Assembly: GCF_000337575.1 (NCBI RefSeq) | Contig: NZ_AOIM01000017.1 | Coordinates: 1 to 64,000, forward strand | Source of the DNA: Natrialba hulunbeirensis JCM 10989 | GTDB taxonomy: Archaea; Halobacteriota; Halobacteria; Halobacteriales; Natrialbaceae | Direction: 5' to 3' | DNA: 64,000 bases | In this document: positions 43,987 through 52,710 of the stretch, piece after piece | Layout of the letters: every line of letters starts with the position of its first letter | Numbering within the stretch: position 1 is the first letter of the stretch | The notes under the pieces: model-generated | What the model was told of the DNA's origin: nothing | The model's database searches: none | What the model saw: only the letters and a program-made list of their open reading frames with translations | Translations under genes and position numbers: made by a program

Positions 43987-45651
43987 TTACATCATGCCGC
44001 CCATGCCGCCGCCCATACCGCCCATGCCGCCGGCACCTGGGGCACCGCCTTCGTCGTCGCCCTTATCGGTGGAGAGGTCACCGGCGGAGATGATGTCGTC
44101 AATCTTGAGCACGAGGTTCGCGGCCTCGGCAGCGGAGGTCACGGCCTGCTCCTTGGCGTGGGCTGGCTCGACGACACCGGCGTCGTAGGTGTCCTCGATG
44201 TCGCCCGTGAAGACGTTCAGGCCGGCCTCGACGTCGCCGTCGTCGTGTGCGGCGCGGAGGTCGACGAGCGTGTCGATGGAGTCGAGTCCAGCGTTCTCGG
44301 CGAGCACGCGTGGGACGAGCTCGAGCGAGTCGGCGAAGGCCTCGACGGCGAGCTGTTCGCGGCCCGAGACGGAGTCGGCGTAGTCACGCAGACGCGAGGC
44401 GAGTTCGACCTCGATGGCACCGCCGCCGGCGAGGGCGCGGCCGTCGGAGACAGTCTGAGCGACGACGTCGAGTGCGTCGTTGACGCCGCGCTCGAGTTCG
44501 TCGACGACGTGGTCGGTGGAGCCACGGAGCAGGAGGGTGACGCCGTGGGCGTCCTCGCCCTCGACGTAGAACAGTTCGTCCTCCTCGTCGCGAAGAACGT
44601 CGCCGTGGCCGAGGTCTGCGGCGGACGCGCTGCCGAGATCGGAGACGATAGCGGCGTTGACGACCTCCGAGAGGAACTCGAGGTCGGACTTCTTCGCGCG
44701 GCGGACGGCAAGGATGCCTTCCTTGGCGAGGTAGTGCTGTGCGAGGTCGTCGATGCCTTTCTGGCAGAAGACGACGTCAGCGTCGAGGTCAGCGATCTGC
44801 TGGACCTTCTCTTTGAGTTGTTCTTCCTCGCGGTCGAGGAACTGCTGGAGCTGGTCTGGGTCCGTGACGGAAACCTCGGTGTCGATGTCGGTCTCCTCGA
44901 CCTCGATCGGCTCGTTCAGCAGCAGAATGTCGGCGTCCTCGGCCGACGTTGGCATGTTGTCGTGGACCGGGTCCTTGTCGATGATGCCGCCCTCGAGAAG
45001 GTCAGACTCGGAGACGCCGCGGCCGGTCTGGGTCTCGATGTTGAGGAACTCGAGGTCGACGACGTTGTTGCCCTCGGCGTCCTCGACGGTGACCTGGCGG
45101 ACGGCCTCGACGATGAGGTTTGCGAGGTGTTCCTTGTTGACCTCGGTGCCCTTGCCGGTCATCGAGGTTTCGGCGACCGAGCGCAGGAGGTCTTCGTCCT
45201 CGGTGTCGACGTCGACGGCGATGTCGTTGATCTCTTCGCGAGCCTGCTCGCTCGCCATATGGAAGCCCTTGATGATCGCCGTCGGGTGGATGTCCTGCTC
45301 GAGGAGGTCCTCGGCGTTCTTGAGGAGTTCACCGGCGATGGAGACGGCGGTCGTGGTGCCGTCGCCAGCCTCGTCCTCCTGGGTCTCGGCGACCTCGATG
45401 ATCATCTCGGCCGTCGGGTTGTCGATGTCCATCTCCTGGAGGATGGTGACGCCGTCGTTGGTGATCGTTACCGATCCCATCGAGTCGACGAGCATTTTGT
45501 CCATCCCTTTCGGGCCGAGTGTGGACTTGACGGACTCAGCGACCGCACGGGCGGCGCTGATGTTGTAGTCCTGCGCGTCCTTGTCCTTGACGCGCTGGGA
45601 ATCCTCGCTCATCACGATCATCGGCTGTCCCTGCTGCATTCGCTGGCTCAT
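43987..45651 (-). CDS. ths: Thermosome subunit (group II chaperonin)
   Basis: A 554-residue ATP-dependent chaperonin subunit. Group II motifs: NISAARAVAESVKSTLGPKGMDKML, VTITNDGVTIL, EDEAGDGTTTAVSIAGELL and VVEPAHAKEQ. The C-terminus is the Gly-Met repeat GGMGGMGGGMGGMM, usual for haloarchaeal subunits. The start ATG 45651 is chosen over a longer reading because a TATA box (45680-45691) lies about 34 bases upstream. Halobacteria often keep two or three ths paralogs; which one this is cannot be told. Confidence 0.94.
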   Translation of the reverse strand: MSQRMQQGQPMIVMSEDSQRVKDKDAQDYNISAARAVAESVKSTLGPKGMDKMLVDSMGSVTITNDGVTILQEMDIDNPTAEMIIEVAETQEDEAGDGTTTAVSIAGELLKNAEDLLEQDIHPTAIIKGFHMASEQAREEINDIAVDVDTEDEDLLRSVAETSMTGKGTEVNKEHLANLIVEAVRQVTVEDAEGNNVVDLEFLNIETQTGRGVSESDLLEGGIIDKDPVHDNMPTSAEDADILLLNEPIEVEETDIDTEVSVTDPDQLQQFLDREEEQLKEKVQQIADLDADVVFCQKGIDDLAQHYLAKEGILAVRRAKKSDLEFLSEVVNAAIVSDLGSASAADLGHGDVLRDEEDELFYVEGEDAHGVTLLLRGSTDHVVDELERGVNDALDVVAQTVSDGRALAGGGAIEVELASRLRDYADSVSGREQLAVEAFADSLELVPRVLAENAGLDSIDTLVDLRAAHDDGDVEAGLNVFTGDIEDTYDAGVVEPAHAKEQAVTSAAEAANLVLKIDDIISAGDLSTDKGDDEGGAPGAGGMGGMGGGMGGMM

Positions 45652-45679
45652 AGTCAGCCGAATCATTGATTGTGATTCT

Positions 45680-45691
45680 ACATAAAAGTAT
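45680..45691 (-). promoter_or_regulatory. TATA box of the thermosome gene
   Basis: The reverse strand ATACTTTTATGT is centred about 34 bases before ATG 45651, giving a short leader of about eight bases. Heat-shock use of a TFB variant would be typical but is not shown here. Confidence 0.5.
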
Positions 45692-45850
45692 CGATTCGAA
45701 GAAAGCAGAGGATGGGACAGACCATCGGTAACAACGCAGGAAAACCACCGTAGTGCACCCCGATCCACTCAGAACGGGCGCGCACCGTCGCATTCACGAG
45801 AAGCCCTCACAGGACGCGACATCCCACCATCTTTAAGTATAGATTTTCGA

Positions 45851-46639
45851 TTACGGCGACACCGGTTCGACCAGCGAAGCGGAGTCCACGCTCGGATCGT
45901 TGACCGCGGTCGAAACCGGATACGCACGCATCTCCGCGGCAGGATAGGGTGCGAGCAGATCCGCTGGATCCTCCCCTGAGAGCCACCGCTGCTCGTCGGC
46001 GGGGTCCAGAATAACCGCCATTCGGTGGTGGAGGTCCGCAACGAGGTCGTTCGGCTCCGTCGTGATGATCGTGAACGTCTCGAGTGGCCCCGGATCTGTC
46101 CCAGCACTATCGGCGGTCCCGCCGCCGAACGCGTCGAGGCCGGTCTGGGTCGTCTCGTCCTGTGGCCGCTCGCGGCGGACCCAGAGTCCCGCCAGCGCAA
46201 ACGGCCGGTCGTCCTCGAAGGCGACCCGATAGGGCTGTTTGCCGTCGCCCGTCTCGACCCACTCGTAGAAGCCATCGGCGGGGACGAGACAGCGCCCGGC
46301 CGCGGGCGTCTTGCGACCGGTTACGTCCTGATCCATCTCTGCACTCTCTGCATCCGCAACCGTTGCCTGCCGATATGCGTCCCGAAAACTCGGCTTCTCG
46401 CCGACCGTCTCCGCACGCGCGTTGATGATTCCTCCGCTCGCATCGTCCGCCCACGCCGGCACCAGTCCCCACTCGAGTTCCTGGATCGTCGTGGGCGTCT
46501 CATCAGTGATCACGGGGAGGTCCTGGCCGGGAGTCATGTTGTATCGCGGGGAGAACTGCTCGCCATCCGATGCAAACCGCGCACCGAACCGGTCTTCGAG
46601 CTCATCCTGCGCGAGCATGAGTGTGTAACGACCGCACAT
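45851..46639 (-). CDS. HMCES/YedK-family abasic-site processing protein
   Basis: A 262-residue protein of the SRAP family that crosslinks to abasic sites in single-stranded DNA. The catalytic cysteine is C2 in MCGRYTLM, exposed after Met removal. Conserved downstream elements are WGLVPAW, INARAET, GRCLVPADGFYEW and the TTEPNDLVADLHHRMAVIL active-site strand with catalytic His. The start ATG 46639 is fixed by the need for Cys2. Residues 165-215 hold a family-variable polar insert. Confidence 0.93.
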   Translation of the reverse strand: MCGRYTLMLAQDELEDRFGARFASDGEQFSPRYNMTPGQDLPVITDETPTTIQELEWGLVPAWADDASGGIINARAETVGEKPSFRDAYRQATVADAESAEMDQDVTGRKTPAAGRCLVPADGFYEWVETGDGKQPYRVAFEDDRPFALAGLWVRRERPQDETTQTGLDAFGGGTADSAGTDPGPLETFTIITTEPNDLVADLHHRMAVILDPADEQRWLSGEDPADLLAPYPAAEMRAYPVSTAVNDPSVDSASLVEPVSP

Positions 46640-46794
46640 ACTGTCTTTCTCGCCCGGCGCGGGTAAAGCGTTGTCCGCTCGGGGGTCGACACGACAGGTG
46701 CGGATATGCGAATAACAGGAGGGAATCGAGAGCCACGGGGGCGATCGTTTCGATGTGTGAAACGACAGGCACGTACGTAACAGGTGGCTACCCA

Positions 46795-46815
46795 CCAGTA
46801 CGCAGCGCGTACTGG
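46795..46815. other. Perfect 9-bp inverted repeat with 3-base loop
   Basis: CCAGTACGC (46795-46803) pairs with GCGTACTGG (46807-46815) around an AGC loop, between the YedK-type gene and the DUF7331-like gene. It may act as a transcript hairpin or operator, but function is unproven. Confidence 0.5.
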
Positions 46816-46882
46816 CCTGGCAGCCGGCCGTAGGCCCATCGTTACGATAGCGGTTCTCTTCGGAGTATGGCCTGGGCCACCA

Positions 46883-47008
46883 ATGACGACAACCGGGTCA
46901 GACCGCTACGAAATGGTCGTGTGTCAGGACGGGAAACTCGAGATTCGAGACCGCGAGAAAGCGAACTGCTGGATTGCGACGGATTCACCGATCGAACTCG
47001 AGCGGTGA
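46883..47008 (+). CDS. Small haloarchaeal protein (DUF7331-like)
   Basis: A 41-residue protein from ATG 46883. The core DRYEMVVCQDGKLEIRDREK and ANCWIATDSPIEL resembles small conserved haloarchaeal proteins of the DUF7331 type. No catalytic motif. A longer in-frame reading to 46784 looks non-coding. Recognition of the family is from memory. Confidence 0.6.
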   Translation: MTTTGSDRYEMVVCQDGKLEIRDREKANCWIATDSPIELER

Positions 47009-47210
47009 GGGTGCTGCGCTTCCAGTAGGCTGTGTCCGTCTATCGAGCCACGGATACTAGTGCTACTCGAATACGGGTAGGACTGACTGAACTCACCGTA
47101 TTCTATCAATACGTGAGCCTGCAGACCCGAAACATCCTGGACAAGGTGTATCGACCCATTAGAAGCAGATCGCTCTCGAAGGTATTGCTTGTCGTGTGAA
47201 CTGTAAGAAA

Positions 47211-47291
47211 CGCCAGGACAGGGATTTGAACCCTGAATCCCAAAGGGAACACGCTTTCCAGGCGTGCGCCTTACCGTTCGGCCATCCTGGC
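47211..47291 (-). tRNA. tRNA-Ser (anticodon GGA)
   Basis: The reverse strand folds as a type II tRNA of 81 bases. The acceptor GCCAGGA pairs with TCCTGGC, the anticodon stem CACGC/GCGTG encloses CTGGAAA with anticodon GGA (Ser, UCC codon), and a long variable arm is present. The T-arm is CAGGGTTCAAATCCCTG. The discriminator base is G, as required for Ser. No intron, and CCA is not encoded. Confidence 0.94.
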
Positions 47292-47315
47292 TCACCTTAT
47301 CGTAACCACGTCCCT

Positions 47316-47325
47316 CGTTTAACTC
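47316..47325 (-). promoter_or_regulatory. TATA box of tRNA-Ser
   Basis: The reverse strand GAGTTAAACG is centred about 29 bases upstream of the tRNA 5' end, a usual haloarchaeal tRNA promoter position. Confidence 0.45.
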
Positions 47326-47419
47326 TTACTTTTAGTCGTCGCCAGCGTCAGTGTCAGCCGTCGCCAGTGCCAGTACGACGACCCGTGTCCGTCTCAGCGC
47401 CGTCCAACGACGCGCGAAG

Positions 47420-47647
47420 TCAGTCCTGCGTCCGCTCCGCCGCCCGCTTCGCCGACCAGGCCGCCACCCGGTACTCGAGTACGTACGCGCTCACAGCAGT
47501 CCCCACACCGACGAGGACTGCCACGACGAAACCCTGCACGATCGAGACCAGCGGCTCGACGGCCAGCGCGTAGCCCTGGACGAGGACCAGAAACGCCATG
47601 AAGCCGACCGCACCCCATAGCAGGGCGGATTTCGTTCGTGGATTCAT
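47420..47647 (-). CDS. Small two-helix membrane protein (75 aa)
   Basis: A 75-residue protein from ATG 47647: MNPRTKSALLWGAVGFMAFL opens the first helix, and the second spans about residues 36-57. The polar tail RVAAWSAKRAAERTQD is basic. It lies between tRNA-Ser and ridA. Conserved in style, function unknown. Confidence 0.78.
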   Translation of the reverse strand: MNPRTKSALLWGAVGFMAFLVLVQGYALAVEPLVSIVQGFVVAVLVGVGTAVSAYVLEYRVAAWSAKRAAERTQD

Positions 47648-47680
47648 TCGTCGTTCACTCAGGAGCGTGCAAAACGGCGC

Positions 47681-48061
47681 TTACTCGAGTGAGGCGATCG
47701 CTTCGATTTCGATGCCGACTCCCTTTGGGAGGGCGGCGACCTCGATAGCGCTGCGGGCCGGTGGCTCGTCGTCGAAGTAGCTGGCGTAGGTGTCGTTCAT
47801 CGCGTCGAAGTCCTCGATGTCGTCGAGGAAGACGGTGACCTTGAGGATGTCCGCGGGGGTTGCGCCGGCTTCGTCGACGACGGCGACGAGGTTGTCGAGG
47901 GCCTGTTCGGCCTGGATGTCGATCGGTTCGTCGTCGAGGAGATCACCGTCGGGCGTCAGGGGGATCTGGCCGGCGGTAAACAGCAGGTCGTCGTTGGTTG
48001 CCGCCTGGCTGTACGCGCCGACTGCGGATGGCGCCTCGTCGGTGTCGATGATTCGCTTCAT
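47681..48061 (-). CDS. ridA: RidA family enamine/imine deaminase
   Basis: A 126-residue trimeric enzyme that hydrolyses reactive enamine/imine intermediates from PLP enzymes, such as 2-aminoacrylate or the threonine dehydratase product. The start MKRIIDTDEAPSAVGAYSQA, the middle LLFTAGQIPLTPDG and the end PPARSAIEVAALPKGVGIEIEAIA (active-site Arg in PPAR) are canonical. It lies 89 bases downstream of ilvA on the same strand; IlvA generates such intermediates, so they may act together. Confidence 0.93.
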   Translation of the reverse strand: MKRIIDTDEAPSAVGAYSQAATNDDLLFTAGQIPLTPDGDLLDDEPIDIQAEQALDNLVAVVDEAGATPADILKVTVFLDDIEDFDAMNDTYASYFDDEPPARSAIEVAALPKGVGIEIEAIASLE

Positions 48062-48150
48062 ACCCGCTACTGCTTCCCGATTGGTCTTAAATGCAGGCGA
48101 AACACGATCGATTGTCGAGAATCAGAGTGCGGGTATGCCTCGTGGGCCGG

Positions 48151-49362
48151 TCAGGCCAGAATATCGACTACGTACCCCTCTTCACGGAGTGACTCCAGAA
48201 ACGCATCGACGTGGTCAGGGCCGCGCATCTCGAGTTCGATCTCGACTTCCGTATCGCTCATCTCGACCTCGCGCGAGGTGCGGTCGTGGTGAATCGCATA
48301 GATGTTGACCTGATACTCGGTGAAGATCTCGAGCAGTTTCTCGAGTGCCCCCGGGCGATCCTTGAGCACGGTTCTGATCTTCAGATAGCGGCCGGTCTCG
48401 ACGAGACCGCGGACGATGATGTTGGTGAGCGTGTTGAGGTCGACGTTACCCCCAGAGAGGATCGGCACGATCGTCTCGCCCGCGTCATACTCGAAGTGCT
48501 CGAACAGGAGTGCAGCGAGTGGCACCGCACCAGCACCCTCGACCAGCGTCTTCGAGCGCTCGAGCAGGTAGACGATCGCGACCGCGATTTCGGAGTCCGA
48601 GACCGTGACGACCTCGTCGACGTACTCCTGGATGTGGGCGAACGGCTTCTGCCCGACGCTCCGCGTCGCGATTCCGTCCGCGATGGTGTCGACGCCGTCG
48701 AGCGAAATTCGCTCGCCCTTCTCGAGTGAGGTCGCCGCGCTCGAGGCACCCTCGGCCTGGACACCGATCACGCGCGTCTCGGGTCGCTTCTCCTTGATCG
48801 CCGCGGCAACGCCGCTGATGAGGCCGCCGCCGCCAATCGGGACGACGACGGTGTCGACGTCGGGGCAGTCCTCGAGGATTTCGAGGCCGATCGTCCCCTG
48901 GCCGGCCATCACGTACTCGTCGTCGAAGGCGTGGACATACGTGCGGTCTTCCGTCTCCTCGAGTTCGTGTGCGCGCTGGGCGGCCTCGTTGTAGTCCGTC
49001 CCGTCGAGGACGACCTCCGCGCCGTAGTTGCGGGTCGCCTTGACCTTCGAGATGGGCGCGTGTTCGGGCATGACGATCGTCGAGTCGACGCCCGAGCGCG
49101 TGGCTGCGAGGGCGACGCCCTGGGCGTGGTTCCCCGCGCTTGCGGTGACGACTCCTGCGTCTTTTTCCGCTTCAGAGAGCGTCGCAACGCGGTTCGTCGC
49201 ACCGCGAATCTTGAACGAACCCGTCCGCTGGAAGGTCTCGAGTTTGAGGTGGACATCGGCGTCGGTCATCGACGAATAGGTGTGTGAATATTCGAGCGGG
49301 GTGTGTCTGGATGTTGCGCGTACCCGGTCTTGGGCTTCGAGAACGTCAGCAAGTTCGATCAT
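48151..49362 (-). CDS. ilvA: Threonine ammonia-lyase (threonine dehydratase), biosynthetic type
   Basis: A 403-residue PLP enzyme that deaminates threonine to 2-oxobutyrate, the first step toward isoleucine. PLP-Lys lies in FQRTGSFKIRGATNR, ASAGNHAQGVA is the glycine-rich loop and VPIGGGGLISG the phosphate-binding loop. The C-terminal ~80 residues form an ACT-like regulatory domain (RPGALEKLLEIFTEYQVNIYAIHHDR). ATG 49362 matches a TATA box (reverse TTACAATATC, 49381-49390) about 25 bases away, supporting a leaderless start. It is followed by ridA. Confidence 0.93.
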   Translation of the reverse strand: MIELADVLEAQDRVRATSRHTPLEYSHTYSSMTDADVHLKLETFQRTGSFKIRGATNRVATLSEAEKDAGVVTASAGNHAQGVALAATRSGVDSTIVMPEHAPISKVKATRNYGAEVVLDGTDYNEAAQRAHELEETEDRTYVHAFDDEYVMAGQGTIGLEILEDCPDVDTVVVPIGGGGLISGVAAAIKEKRPETRVIGVQAEGASSAATSLEKGERISLDGVDTIADGIATRSVGQKPFAHIQEYVDEVVTVSDSEIAVAIVYLLERSKTLVEGAGAVPLAALLFEHFEYDAGETIVPILSGGNVDLNTLTNIIVRGLVETGRYLKIRTVLKDRPGALEKLLEIFTEYQVNIYAIHHDRTSREVEMSDTEVEIELEMRGPDHVDAFLESLREEGYVVDILA

Positions 49363-50009
49363 ATGCGTGCCTATTCGGCAGATATTGTAAGACTGTCGGG
49401 GACGATCGAGCGGGCGGCGCCCCCCCCCCACTACCCCGACAGGAACAGGAACGTGCTGCCAGCGGCAACACGACAGGGATACAGGGAATGCACGGCGTGT
49501 GACGTGCGAGTGTAGACGGGCACGCAGACACCATAAAACCCACCCCTCCAGAGTGAAAGTGAAATCGCAAGCAGGCACCGGGTTCGAACCGTCGTCAGAC
49601 GCCCGGCGGACGGCTGTCATTCGTCAGTCGAACGCCGACATCGTGTGCCTCGATATAGTCATGAATACTGCCCTGGAAGGGTGGCGCTCGGGGCCACTCG
49701 AGTGCCGACCCGATGCCAGGTTGATCGGGGTTGCCGATGTCGGTCTGGGCCGGCGGTTGCCTGCCCGCGTCTACTGGACGGTTGTGGCTGTCCGTGCCCG
49801 AGCACACGGTCCCGCCGTTCCCATATCCGACTCCGCGTTTACATTCGAATCCACGTTCACATCCATACTCGTGAGCCACGGAACACGGACACGAACGGAA
49901 AGTCCGTGCTCAACGTCTTCGTGCCGGTCGAGTCGTTCGGAACTCGAGTCATCCACACGGACCGTCAAAACGAAAAAAGCGACGAAGCTGTTCGCACTAC
50001 GGCGTGGCG
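49363..50009. other. Intergenic region without a convincing gene (ilvA to citrate synthase)
   Basis: A 647-base gap. Besides the ilvA promoter at its left edge, I see a run of ten C residues (49420-49429), a GGTTCGAACC palindrome (49581-49590) that resembles a tRNA T-loop without a tRNA around it, and short open frames lacking haloarchaeal protein character. Short AC-rich repeats occur near 49830-49890. Confidence 0.6.
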
Positions 50010-51158
50010 TTATCGCTCCGCAATCGGCACAAACTCCTGATCCTCCGGACCCGTATACCGGGCGCGCGGTCGAATCAGGCGATTATCATCCTGGTACTCG
50101 AGTACGTGTGCGATCCAGCCACCGGCGCGACTCATGGCGAAGATTGGGGTGTACATATCGATCGGGATGCCGAGCTGGTAGTAGACCGAGCCGGAGTAGA
50201 AGTCGACGTTCGGGGCGATGCCCTTCTCGACGAGACCCTTCTCCTCGGAGAGGTACTGTTCGATAGTGGTGGTGTAGTTGTACCACTTGTCGTCGCCGTT
50301 TTCGGCGAGTTCCTTGCTCCGTTCTTCGAGAATCTTCGCGCGGGGGTCTTTGACGTTGTAGACGCGGTGGCCGAAGCCGGGGATGCGCCGGCCTTCGTCG
50401 GTGGCCTGTTCGACCCACTCGCGGTGGTCGAGGTCACTCTCGTCGATTTCGATCAGGACTTCCATGACGTCCTGATTGGCGCCGCCGTGGAGCGGGCCGG
50501 AGAGTGCGCTAATGCCGCCGGTAACGGCGCTGTAGATGTCTGCCATCGTGGATCCGATGACCATCGAGGTGAACGTGGAGGCGTTCAGGCCGTGGTCGGC
50601 GTGGAGGATGAGCGCCTGGTCGAACGTTTCGGCGGCGATGTCGTCTGGTTGCTCGCCGGTGAGCATGTAGAGGAAGTTCGCGGCAAGCCCCAGATCGGGA
50701 TCGGGATCGACCGGCTCCTCATCGAGTCGGTAGCGCTCGAAGGCGGCGAGTGCGGTCGGTATCTTGGCGGTGATTCGCCGGCCCTTGCGAAGCGTCGCAT
50801 CGAGGTTTTCGGGGTCAGCGTCGGTCTCGGGTTCGGTTGCCGAGAACATCGAGACAGCGGTCCGAAGGGCAGCCATGGGCTGCTCGTCGGCGTCGGCGAG
50901 ACGCTCCATCGTCGCGAGCACGTCGTCGCTGACGGTGCGTTCCTCGGTGAGTGCCTCGGTAAACGACGCGAGTTCGTCTTCGGAAGGAAGGTGGCCGTTC
51001 CAGAGGAGATAGAGGACTTCCTCGTAGCTCGCGCCACGGGCGAGGTCCTCGATCGCGTAGCCACGGTAGATCAACCGTCCCGCGTCACCATCGATCGAGC
51101 TGAGGTCTGACTCTGCGACCAGGACGCCCTCAAGCCCTTTTTTAAGGTCGTCTGCCAT
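50010..51158 (-). CDS. citZ: Citrate synthase
   Basis: A 382-residue enzyme that condenses oxaloacetate and acetyl-CoA in the TCA cycle. The catalytic histidines lie in LILHADHGLNASTF (substrate-binding) and GPLHGGANQDV, with the third motif PGFGHRVY and the Asp-bearing region near KWYNYTTTIEQ. The N-terminus KKGLEGVLVAESDLSSIDGD is typical of the type found in archaea. ATG 51158 is preferred, with a TATA-like box (reverse, 51183-51193) about 29 bases upstream. Methylcitrate synthase is the alternative name for close paralogs. Confidence 0.92.
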   Translation of the reverse strand: MADDLKKGLEGVLVAESDLSSIDGDAGRLIYRGYAIEDLARGASYEEVLYLLWNGHLPSEDELASFTEALTEERTVSDDVLATMERLADADEQPMAALRTAVSMFSATEPETDADPENLDATLRKGRRITAKIPTALAAFERYRLDEEPVDPDPDLGLAANFLYMLTGEQPDDIAAETFDQALILHADHGLNASTFTSMVIGSTMADIYSAVTGGISALSGPLHGGANQDVMEVLIEIDESDLDHREWVEQATDEGRRIPGFGHRVYNVKDPRAKILEERSKELAENGDDKWYNYTTTIEQYLSEEKGLVEKGIAPNVDFYSGSVYYQLGIPIDMYTPIFAMSRAGGWIAHVLEYQDDNRLIRPRARYTGPEDQEFVPIAER

Positions 51159-51279
51159 ACCGTGGAATTTCAGTCGCCGATGGAAAAGTATTGTCGTTTT
51201 CTCGCCGTGATCTGTCAACAGACGGGAGTCGGTTCCTGGCCGCAGATTTCTGGCAGTGAAACGTGCTCACAAAGCGCAC

Positions 51280-51657
51280 TTAGGAATCTATCTGTTCGAC
51301 GAGTTCGACAACGTAGCCGTCGGGATCCTCGACGAACGCAACCCGGCAGCCGATATCCGCCATCGTCGTCGGCTCCATCTCGACGGGTGGGTCTACCTGA
51401 GCTACCAGTCGGTCGAAGACCTCGTCGGTACTCTCGATGCCGACGGCAACGTGAGCCATCGTGCCGGGATCAATCTCGGGACCGCCAGCCGAATCGTACT
51501 TGAACTGGAACTCCGCGTTCTCGCCGCCGATGTAGACGTTTTCGACGCCGTCGTCCGTCTCGAACGACCAGTTCTCCGTCAGTCCGAGCGCGTCGACGTA
51601 GAAGGCTCGCGTCTGCTCGAGATCCGATACCCAGAGTGCCGTGTGAATAACGTCCAT
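51280..51657 (-). CDS. VOC/glyoxalase I-like protein
   Basis: A 125-residue single-unit VOC protein: MDVIHTALWVSDLEQTRAFY at the start and a second beta-alpha-beta repeat ending RVAFVEDPDGYVVELVEQ. His and Glu metal-ligand positions (IHTAL, AHVAVGIES, YVVELVE) are present. It resembles lactoylglutathione lyase, but haloarchaea lack glutathione, so the substrate is uncertain. Monocistronic. Confidence 0.87.
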   Translation of the reverse strand: MDVIHTALWVSDLEQTRAFYVDALGLTENWSFETDDGVENVYIGGENAEFQFKYDSAGGPEIDPGTMAHVAVGIESTDEVFDRLVAQVDPPVEMEPTTMADIGCRVAFVEDPDGYVVELVEQIDS

Positions 51658-51878
51658 GCTACCAGTGAGACGGACTGTTGTAAGTCAGTTCCGGCGCGAG
51701 GGCAGACAGACGCGGCCGTATCGGTCGAGGAGGAGAATATCGTTCGGTCGCCGTCTGGGGTCTCATCGAGGCGGGCCACACATTCGAACCCGTTCGCTCG
51801 TTCACATGAGCATCGGCGATTCTCGCGACGATGGAATGAGCCTGCGGCTTACCAGCACAGCCACCCGAATCACAGACG

Positions 51879-51998
51879 ATGGAAATCAGTGAATTCCTCG
51901 ACGGAGAGGTGTTAACTGGAACGCACGCAGCAATCATCTTCGCGCTGTGGCTCGGTCTTGTGACAGTCAGCGCATTCGTCCTCACGTTCGTCGTGTGA
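51879..51998 (+). CDS. Membrane microprotein (39 aa)
   Basis: A 39-residue frame from ATG 51879 to TGA 51996-51998: MEISEFLDGEVLTGTHAAI, then one hydrophobic helix (about residues 18-38) ending TFVV. The frame and hydrophobic ending look protein-like, and it lies alone between two convergent/divergent genes. There is no database support, so it is only plausible. Confidence 0.45.
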   Translation: MEISEFLDGEVLTGTHAAIIFALWLGLVTVSAFVLTFVV

Positions 51999-52085
51999 CT
52001 CCCGCGGACTCCACCGACGTGCCACGGATCAGCGATCCAGGTGACAGTTTGGTAGTAAAACAACCACAGCGACCGAGACCCTGGC

Positions 52086-52117
52086 CCAGGAACAAGAACC
52101 GGAACCGGAACAGGAAC
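52086..52117. repeat. Short GGAACC-type hexamer repeat
   Basis: The stretch AGGAACAAGAACCGGAACC and beyond contains five to six imperfect GGAACC/GGAACA units. It lies just beyond the sepF stop codon, on the 3' side of sepF. Confidence 0.5.
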
Positions 52118-52139
52118 ACAGCGATACTGCCGGCGACCG

Positions 52140-52505
52140 CTACAACTGCTGGCCGAGTTTCTCGCGACTGATGTGCACACCAGTCGGCGTGATAATCATC
52201 TGATCCTCGCCCTTGCGGACGATGTCGCCGTCGACCTCCTGGGCGACCTGCCGGAGTTCGTCGACGATATGCTCGACAGTGCTATCTTCGGTTCGGAGCC
52301 GAGTGATATCCGCGATGACGATGTCGCCATCGTAGACGGCGTCTTTGATGTCGATCGCGTCCGCCTGACTGCCGACTTCCGCGATGTGTACCTGCATCGC
52401 CGCCGCGTCGGCCGAACTCGCCGAAACGTCGTCGAGATTCAGTTCGACGTAGTCCTCGGCAGTCCGCGACTGGTTGCCGCCGAGAATCTTACTCATCAGT
52501 CCCAT
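52140..52505 (-). CDS. sepF: SepF cell-division protein
   Basis: A 121-residue archaeal SepF, the membrane anchor of FtsZ1/FtsZ2 in haloarchaeal division. It has a short N-terminal amphipathic segment (MGLMSKILGG) for membrane binding, an acidic linker (YVELNLDDVSASS), and the SepF core AAMQVHIAEVGSQADAIDIK, DGDIVIADITRL, GDIVRKGEDQMIITPTGV. Length and order match the family. It is essential in studied haloarchaea. Monocistronic. Confidence 0.93.
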   Translation of the reverse strand: MGLMSKILGGNQSRTAEDYVELNLDDVSASSADAAAMQVHIAEVGSQADAIDIKDAVYDGDIVIADITRLRTEDSTVEHIVDELRQVAQEVDGDIVRKGEDQMIITPTGVHISREKLGQQL

Positions 52506-52710
52506 TGCCGTTACCCCCCGGGGCCGCCAGTATAGTTCTTACGTCAGACGGACACTCCATCGATCGAGACTGTCGGACAACTGTCTCGTCTGCTGGTGTC
52601 GTTACACTACGCGATGACACCGGAGTTCCCTGCCTAAACTCCCACACCAGTCGCCCACGCATTGGCCGCTACCTCCATATTTTTTGACTCTCAGTCCGTC
52701 ACCTCAGCCG

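Noticed and set aside
49576-49600. tRNA T-loop-like GGTTCGAACC
   Set aside because: No acceptor, D or anticodon arm can be drawn on either side, so it is only a palindrome.
49499-50266. 255-residue forward frame in the ilvA-citrate synthase gap
   Set aside because: Composition is Arg/Ser/His-rich, typical of antisense or non-coding haloarchaeal DNA, and it runs into the citrate synthase gene on the other strand.
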